Shown here: in pieces, positions 4,616-8,807 of the stretch
How the letters are laid out: every line of letters begins with the position of its first letter
How positions within the stretch are numbered: the first letter of the stretch is position 1
DNA from: Chloroflexota bacterium
GTDB taxonomy: Bacteria > Chloroflexota > Ktedonobacteria > Ktedonobacterales > Ktedonobacteraceae
Assembly: GCA_005879655.1 (NCBI GenBank)
Contig: VBJK01000247.1
Location: forward strand, 1 to 8,807
Length of the DNA stretch: 8,807 nt
Reading direction: 5' to 3'
The notes under the pieces: generated by a model
Told to the model about the DNA's origin: nothing
The model's input: only the letters and a program-made list of their open reading frames with translations
The model's database searches: none
Translations under genes and position numbers: made by a program

Positions 4616-6367
4616 ATGGCAATCGCTGCAAAGATTATTCAACAAGCAGGTATACCAGGACAAACAGATGAAGCTCGTGAGTTGGCTGGTAGCCACATTA
4701 TCTGTGAAGCACTCGTACGCGAAGGGGTAACATTGTTATATGGTTATCCTGGTGGTGCAATTATGCCCTTTTATGACGCTCTCACTTCTTATCCATCATT
4801 GCATCATGTGCTTGTGCGTCATGAGCAGGCTGCGGCTCACGCTGCGGATGGCTATGCGCGTGCGACAGGCAAGGTTGGTGTCTGTGTAGCGACCAGTGGC
4901 CCCGGCGCGACAAATCTGGTGACAGGTCTAGCAACCGCTTTTATGGACTCAACGCCGCTTGTGGCTATTACGGGGCAGGTGGCGCGCACATTCATTGGCC
5001 GTGATGCCTTTCAGGAGACTGATGTAATCGGTGTTACTCAGCCAATTACCAAGCATAATTTCCTGGTGCGCAACGCCAGTGAGATTGCTGATGTGATACA
5101 CCAAGCTTTCCGTGTTGCCCTGAGTGGTCGTCCTGGTCCGGTGCTGGTCGATATCCCTAAGGATGTGCAGTTCGAGAAGGCCGTCTATTGCCCATCGGAT
5201 TACGTCACTTCTGAACAGTATATGAAGGCTCTCGCAGAAGGTGCACAGCGACCCGCTGACTATCTGCTCGCTCAGGCGGCACAATTGCTTGCGCAAGCAG
5301 AGAAACCTGTGATCATGGCTGGTCATGGCGTCATCCTGTCAAACGCCTACAATGAATTACAAGCGTTTGCCGAGAAAACTTCCATACCAGTGATTACGAC
5401 GCTATTGGGTCAGAGTAGTTTCTCTGATACTCATCCGCTGCATCTGGGGTTGCCTGGTATGCATGGGCCAGCACACGTAAATCGTGCGATTAGCGAAGCT
5501 GATGTGATTGTTGGTGTGGGTCTGCGCTTTGATGACCGCGTGACTGGTAAGGTGAGCGGGTTCGCTCCCAATGCACGGATTATTCATATCGATATTGATC
5601 CTTCGGAGATGCATAAGGTTAAGATTGCTACGGTACCTATTGTCGCTGATGCGAAGGTGGCTCTGGCGGCGTTGACTGAGGTAGTGGCTCCGCAAGATCA
5701 TAGTGCTAGGCTCAAAGAGATCCGTTCGTGGCAGGCGGTAGCTGAAGAGCGTAGTCAGAGTATCGAGCGTGACGACAACTTGCCCGACCCCGTTAGCATT
5801 TTGCAGGGGATCTACGAGGCGACAAAGGGTCAGGCTATTATTGTCAGCGATGTGGGGCAGCACCAGATGTGGACGGCACGCCATTATACCTGGACGCGGC
5901 GCAATAGCCATATCACCTCTGGTGGTCTGGGAACGATGGGCTTTGCGTTACCTGCCGCGATGGGTGTTAAGATGGGCATGCCTGATGATATCGTGTGGGC
6001 TATTGCTGGCGATGGCGGCGCTCAGATGAATATCCAGGAACTGGCAACCTTGCAGCAAGAAGGCGTTGCCATCAAATACGCTATTATGAATAATGGCTAT
6101 CTGGGTATGGTGCGTCAATGGCAGCAGTTCTTCCATGCTCGCAACTATTCAGAGACGCCCATTAGCGGGCCTGATTATGTCAAACTGGCAGATGCTTATG
6201 GCGTGACTGGTATTCGTGTGAAGAGACGGGAAGACATTGCCAGCGCTATCAAGCAGGCCATGGAGACTGAGGGCACCGTGATTGTGGAATTTATTATCGA
6301 GCCAGAGGCGAATGTGTATCCGATGGTCGCTCCTGGTAAAGCTATCACGGATATGATTGAAGAATAG
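4616..6367 (+). CDS. ilvB: Acetohydroxyacid synthase (acetolactate synthase) large, catalytic subunit
   Basis: Thiamine-diphosphate enzyme that condenses two pyruvates to acetolactate (valine, leucine) or pyruvate with 2-ketobutyrate to acetohydroxybutyrate (isoleucine). It needs FAD and Mg2+, and partners with IlvN. The 583-residue protein has the full three-domain plan. Landmarks: YGYPGGAIMPFYDAL near the N terminus, catalytic Glu70 in RHEQAAAHAADGYARA, SGPGATNL (94-101), ITGQV (118-122), the central FAD-contact region GLRFDDRVTGK (302-312), and the C-terminal cofactor motif GDGGAQMNIQEL (465-476) leading to NNGYLGMVRQWQ (492-503). ATG 4616 is chosen because GGAGGAG (4607-4613) is immediately upstream; the in-frame GTG at 4595 has no such site. 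Codon 123 is Ala where plant enzymes carry a herbicide-site Pro; I believe this is normal in bacterial homologues. First gene of ilvBNC-leuA, behind the attenuator. Confidence 0.98.
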   Translation: MAIAAKIIQQAGIPGQTDEARELAGSHIICEALVREGVTLLYGYPGGAIMPFYDALTSYPSLHHVLVRHEQAAAHAADGYARATGKVGVCVATSGPGATNLVTGLATAFMDSTPLVAITGQVARTFIGRDAFQETDVIGVTQPITKHNFLVRNASEIADVIHQAFRVALSGRPGPVLVDIPKDVQFEKAVYCPSDYVTSEQYMKALAEGAQRPADYLLAQAAQLLAQAEKPVIMAGHGVILSNAYNELQAFAEKTSIPVITTLLGQSSFSDTHPLHLGLPGMHGPAHVNRAISEADVIVGVGLRFDDRVTGKVSGFAPNARIIHIDIDPSEMHKVKIATVPIVADAKVALAALTEVVAPQDHSARLKEIRSWQAVAEERSQSIERDDNLPDPVSILQGIYEATKGQAIIVSDVGQHQMWTARHYTWTRRNSHITSGGLGTMGFALPAAMGVKMGMPDDIVWAIAGDGGAQMNIQELATLQQEGVAIKYAIMNNGYLGMVRQWQQFFHARNYSETPISGPDYVKLADAYGVTGIRVKRREDIASAIKQAMETEGTVIVEFIIEPEANVYPMVAPGKAITDMIEE

Positions 6368-6386
6368 GCAAGGGGAACTGTTTAGT

Positions 6387-6935
6387 ATGACGAAGATAAC
6401 TGCTCCCGCTGAACGTTCGGGACATTCAGATGTGTCGCGGGATGTGATGCAAGCATATACGTTGGTTGTCCTGGTTGAAGATCGACTCGGAGCCGTTGAC
6501 CGTGTGTTCAGCCTCTTCCGGCGTCGTCGCGCCAATATGCAGACGCTAGTACTTGGACGTTGCGAATTGCCAGATGTAATACGTATTACAGTCGCGGTGA
6601 ATGACTCCGAAGTGGGCATTGATCATCTGGTCGAGCAATTGCGTAAGATTATTGATGTACGAAAAGTGGCCCATTTTATGGCACAGCAGGCCATTACGCG
6701 CGAACTGGCTCTCATCAAGGTCAGTCGCATTGAAGAGCATACGCGTGCGATTATCGAGCTTGCTAGTCTCTTTGGTGCTACAGTAGTTGACCTGACTGCT
6801 AGTACGGTGACACTAGAAGTAAGTGGCAGTAGCGAGAAGATCGATAAACTGGTCGGTCAGGTGCAGCGCTATGGCATACGCGAAATCGTGCGCACTGGTA
6901 GCGTGGCAATGGCATATGATGCTGAAGATAAGTAG
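6387..6935 (+). CDS. ilvN: Acetohydroxyacid synthase small, regulatory subunit
   Basis: Activates IlvB and normally confers feedback inhibition by valine. The 182-residue length fits the family. An N-terminal ACT domain (about 23-97) opens with YTLVVLVEDRLGAVDRVFSLF, and the C-terminal AHAS small-subunit domain contains RELALIKVSR (105-114) and YGIREIVRTGSVA (162-174). Compared with E. coli IlvH, recalled from memory, the valine-site residues Asn11/Gly14/Asn29 correspond to Asp32, Gly35 and Asn50. The usual Pro after the acidic pair is Leu34, and the usual RRGxN turn reads RRRRAN. ATG 6387 follows AGGGGA (6371-6376), a slightly long 10-base spacing. The in-frame TTG at 6357 would overlap the end of ilvB and is less likely. 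The gap from the ilvB stop is 19 bp. Confidence 0.96.
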   Translation: MTKITAPAERSGHSDVSRDVMQAYTLVVLVEDRLGAVDRVFSLFRRRRANMQTLVLGRCELPDVIRITVAVNDSEVGIDHLVEQLRKIIDVRKVAHFMAQQAITRELALIKVSRIEEHTRAIIELASLFGATVVDLTASTVTLEVSGSSEKIDKLVGQVQRYGIREIVRTGSVAMAYDAEDK

Positions 6936-6987
6936 GTAGGGCTTGCTATGTCAGCCCAACAAATTTTATAAAGAGGAAGTTACGACA

Positions 6988-8031
6988 ATGGTAAAGATCT
7001 ATTATGATGCAGATGCGAATCTCGACCTCATCAAACAGAAACGCATCGCTGTGATTGGCTACGGTAGCCAGGGACATGCTCATGCTCTGAACATGAAGGA
7101 GAGCGGTTGTGACGTGGTCGTTGGTCTGCCTGCGGGCAGCAAGAGCCGTCCAAAGGCGGAAGCTGAAGGGCTACGCGTGATGAGTCCTGCTGATGCGGCT
7201 CAACAGGCAGATGTAATCATGATCTTGATCCCCGATGAGGGGCATCGTGCAGTCTTTGAGCGGGATATCAAGCCTGGTCTGGCTCCTGGCAAATTGCTGC
7301 TCGTAGCTCATGGTTTCAGCCTGCACTTTGCTCAGATTGTGCCACCAGCAGATATTGACGTGGCAATGGTCGCGCCCAAAGGGCCTGGTCATATGGTGCG
7401 CCGCCTCTATACCGAGGGTGTTGGCGTTCCAGCGCTGTGGGCGGTCTATCAGGATGCCACCGGCAATGCTGATGCCCTGGCTCTGGCCTATGCCCGCGCG
7501 ATTGGTTGTACGCGTGCTGGTGTATTGCATACCACCTTTAAGGAAGAGACAGAGACGGATCTATTTGGCGAGCAGGCGGTATTGTGTGGTGGCCTCACAT
7601 CTTTGATCAAGGCTGGTTTTGAGACGCTCGTTGAGGCGGGCTATCAACCGGAGTCCGCATTTTTTGAGTGTATGCACGAAGTGAAGCTGATTGTGGACCT
7701 GCTGTATCAGGGAGGTATGGAGTACATGCGTTATTCCATCAGCAATACCGCTGAGTATGGAGATTACGTATCAGGTCCCCGCATCATTGATCAGCGTGTA
7801 AAGGACGAGATGCGCCAGGTATTGCGTGAAATCCAGAACGGAACATTTGCCAAGAACTGGATTCTGGAAAACGAGGCTGGCCGTCCATCGTTCCTGGCGA
7901 TGCGCCGTGCGGGTGCTGAACATCAGATCGAACAGGTCGGGCGAGAACTACGTGCAATGATGCCCTGGTTGAATCCGGCCAAGAAGGAAAATTCTGAAGC
8001 AACTGAGTCGAAAGCTGAGACAACGAGGTAG
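6988..8031 (+). CDS. ilvC: Ketol-acid reductoisomerase (class I)
   Basis: Converts acetolactate or acetohydroxybutyrate to the dihydroxy acids by Mg2+-dependent alkyl migration and NAD(P)H reduction. The 347-residue size is that of the short class I form. It has a Rossmann domain with [12 protein letters not shown] (24-35), cofactor-specificity loop [10 protein letters not shown] (46-55), catalytic His108 in VAHGF and Lys130 in APKGPGH, then the helical knotted domain. Metal ligands there are Asp190 and Glu194 in TETDLFGEQ, and Glu227 and Glu231 in [11 protein letters not shown], with substrate-site Ser252 in [12 protein letters not shown]. The loop has Pro48 where a basic residue is usual, while Ser51 and Ser53 are kept. 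The last about 16 residues are a charged tail. ATG 6988 follows GAGGA (6973-6977) by 10 bases; an upstream in-frame TTG (6943) is rejected because conserved sequence starts at MVKIYYD. A short GGGCT/AGCCC hairpin lies between ilvN and ilvC (6939-6957). Confidence 0.98.
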   Translation: MVKIYYDADANLDLIKQKRIAVIGYGSQGHAHALNMKESGCDVVVGLPAGSKSRPKAEAEGLRVMSPADAAQQADVIMILIPDEGHRAVFERDIKPGLAPGKLLLVAHGFSLHFAQIVPPADIDVAMVAPKGPGHMVRRLYTEGVGVPALWAVYQDATGNADALALAYARAIGCTRAGVLHTTFKEETETDLFGEQAVLCGGLTSLIKAGFETLVEAGYQPESAFFECMHEVKLIVDLLYQGGMEYMRYSISNTAEYGDYVSGPRIIDQRVKDEMRQVLREIQNGTFAKNWILENEAGRPSFLAMRRAGAEHQIEQVGRELRAMMPWLNPAKKENSEATESKAETTR

Positions 8032-8053
8032 GACGAGTCTGGCCTCGTCCTAC
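8028..8053 (+). other. Intercistronic hairpin between ilvC and leuA
   Basis: GTAGGACGAG (8028-8037) pairs perfectly with CTCGTCCTAC (8044-8053) around a 6-nt loop. The ilvC stop codon lies inside the left arm. No T tract follows, so it is not an intrinsic terminator. It may shield the 3' end of the ilvBNC message or set relative expression of leuA, whose AAAGGAG site (8064-8070) lies just downstream. Confidence 0.65.
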
Positions 8054-8080
8054 GGAAGGTCATAAAGGAGAAAACACATC

Positions 8081-8807
8081 ATGGGAGACCCTGCGGTAGT
8101 AAAGATCTTTGATACAACGTTGCGTGATGGTGAACAGTCGCCTGGTGCGACGATGACTACTGAAGAGAAGCTGAGAATTGCTGATCAGCTTGTACGCTTG
8201 AACGTAGACATTATTGAGGCTGGCTTCCCGGCTGCCTCTCCCGGTGATCTTGCGGCTGTAAAAGAAATTGCGAAGCTTGTTCGTGGCGTTGCTGTTGCTG
8301 GCCTTGCGCGTGCTTCTTCCAGCGATATTGAAGCCGCATGGGAGGCCGTTCGCCATGCCGAGCGACCTGTCATCCATGTGTTTCTTGCGACCTCTGATAT
8401 CCACCTTCAACATAAGCTGAGAATAGGTCGTGAAGAGGCGTTGCAGCGCGTAAGGACGATGGTGGCTTATGCGCGCAACCTCTGTCCGACGATTGAATTT
8501 TCAGCCGAGGATGCGACACGTAGCGATTGGGACTATCTCTGCCGTGTCTTTGAGATTGCTATCCAACAAGGAGCGACCACGATTAACGTGCCCGATACTG
8601 TTGGTTATACGTTGCCTCACGAGTACGAAAAACTTTTCCGCTACCTACGCGAACGTGTACCCGGTATGGAAGAGGTGACGCTGAGTGCGCATTGCCACGA
8701 TGACCTGGGCATGGCCACGGCCAATACGCTAGCGGCCATCAGGGCTGGTGCACGTCAGGTAGAGGTGACAATCAATGGCATCGGTGAGCGTGCAGGTAAT
8801 ACTGCTT
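8081..8807 (+). CDS. leuA: 2-isopropylmalate synthase (N-terminal 242 residues; runs off right edge)
   Basis: First committed enzyme of leucine synthesis: condenses acetyl-CoA with 2-ketoisovalerate, the keto acid made by the upstream ilv enzymes. The visible part is the catalytic TIM barrel. It starts with [13 protein letters not shown] (10-22, metal ligand Asp11), has [13 protein letters not shown] for substrate contacts, then [21 protein letters not shown], the metal-binding [11 protein letters not shown] (His204, His206), and ends at the [11 protein letters not shown] segment (Asn240). The C-terminal leucine-sensing domain, if present, is outside the window, so feedback control cannot be judged. 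Homocitrate or citramalate synthases share this barrel; position directly after ilvBNC and the close motif match favour LeuA. ATG 8081 follows AAAGGAG by 10 bases; the gap from ilvC is 49 bp and holds a hairpin. Confidence 0.95.
   Translation, partial: MGDPAVVKIFDTTLRDGEQSPGATMTTEEKLRIADQLVRLNVDIIEAGFPAASPGDLAAVKEIAKLVRGVAVAGLARASSSDIEAAWEAVRHAERPVIHVFLATSDIHLQHKLRIGREEALQRVRTMVAYARNLCPTIEFSAEDATRSDWDYLCRVFEIAIQQGATTINVPDTVGYTLPHEYEKLFRYLRERVPGMEEVTLSAHCHDDLGMATANTLAAIRAGARQVEVTINGIGERAGNTA

Noticed and set aside
4982..4984. Ala at the herbicide-site position of IlvB (plant Pro197 equivalent)
   Set aside because: From memory, other bacterial acetohydroxyacid synthases also have Ala or Ser there, so it is not a sign of selection.

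Overview
The window looks like a piece of a bacterial chromosome with mid-range GC. It holds two unrelated blocks. A PknB-type Ser/Thr kinase, a short-ectodomain FtsH and an ilvB-ilvN-ilvC-leuA operon would fit a Chloroflexota (Ktedonobacteria-like) or actinobacterial-type genome. No marker here settles the taxonomy, so this is only a weak inference.

Layout. (1) Positions 1-1036, minus strand: N-terminal 345 residues of a membrane-type Ser/Thr protein kinase, running off the left edge. (2) 1037-1471: divergent intergenic region with a nested inverted repeat and a good sigma-A-type promoter reading right. (3) 1472-3325: ftsH-type membrane AAA+ zinc protease; 2 bp after its stop comes a 2H-family RNA 2',3'-cyclic phosphodiesterase gene (thpR/ligT type, 3328-3906), very likely co-transcribed. 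(4) 3907-4615: about 700 bp without a conventional gene, densely packed with regulatory signals. (5) 4616 to the right edge: ilvB, ilvN, ilvC and the first 242 codons of leuA, closely spaced on the plus strand. They encode acetohydroxyacid synthase large and small subunits, ketol-acid reductoisomerase and 2-isopropylmalate synthase, i.e. the common valine/isoleucine pathway plus entry into leucine synthesis.

The most interesting part is the ilv leader (about 4032-4615). It has a consensus TTGACA promoter with a perfect 10-bp palindrome in its spacer. Next come two candidate leader peptides rich in branched-chain residues, including an Ile-Ile-Leu-Leu run directly before a first terminator-like hairpin. 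These are followed by a 162-nt imperfect palindrome and a strong second intrinsic terminator about 30 nt before the ilvB start. No promoter is visible between that terminator and ilvB, so operon expression should require read-through. The right arm of the palindrome (GGGAG) can pair with the left arm of the terminator (CTCCC). That suggests translation-coupled attenuation by branched-chain aminoacyl-tRNA supply. The canonical T-box motif was looked for and not seen. The mechanism is inference; the promoter, terminators, palindrome and reading frames are read directly from the sequence.

Sequence variants worth noting are Pro at the position of the usual basic residue in the NADPH-phosphate loop of IlvC, an altered effector-site motif in IlvN, and a Ser in the Walker A motif of the FtsH.
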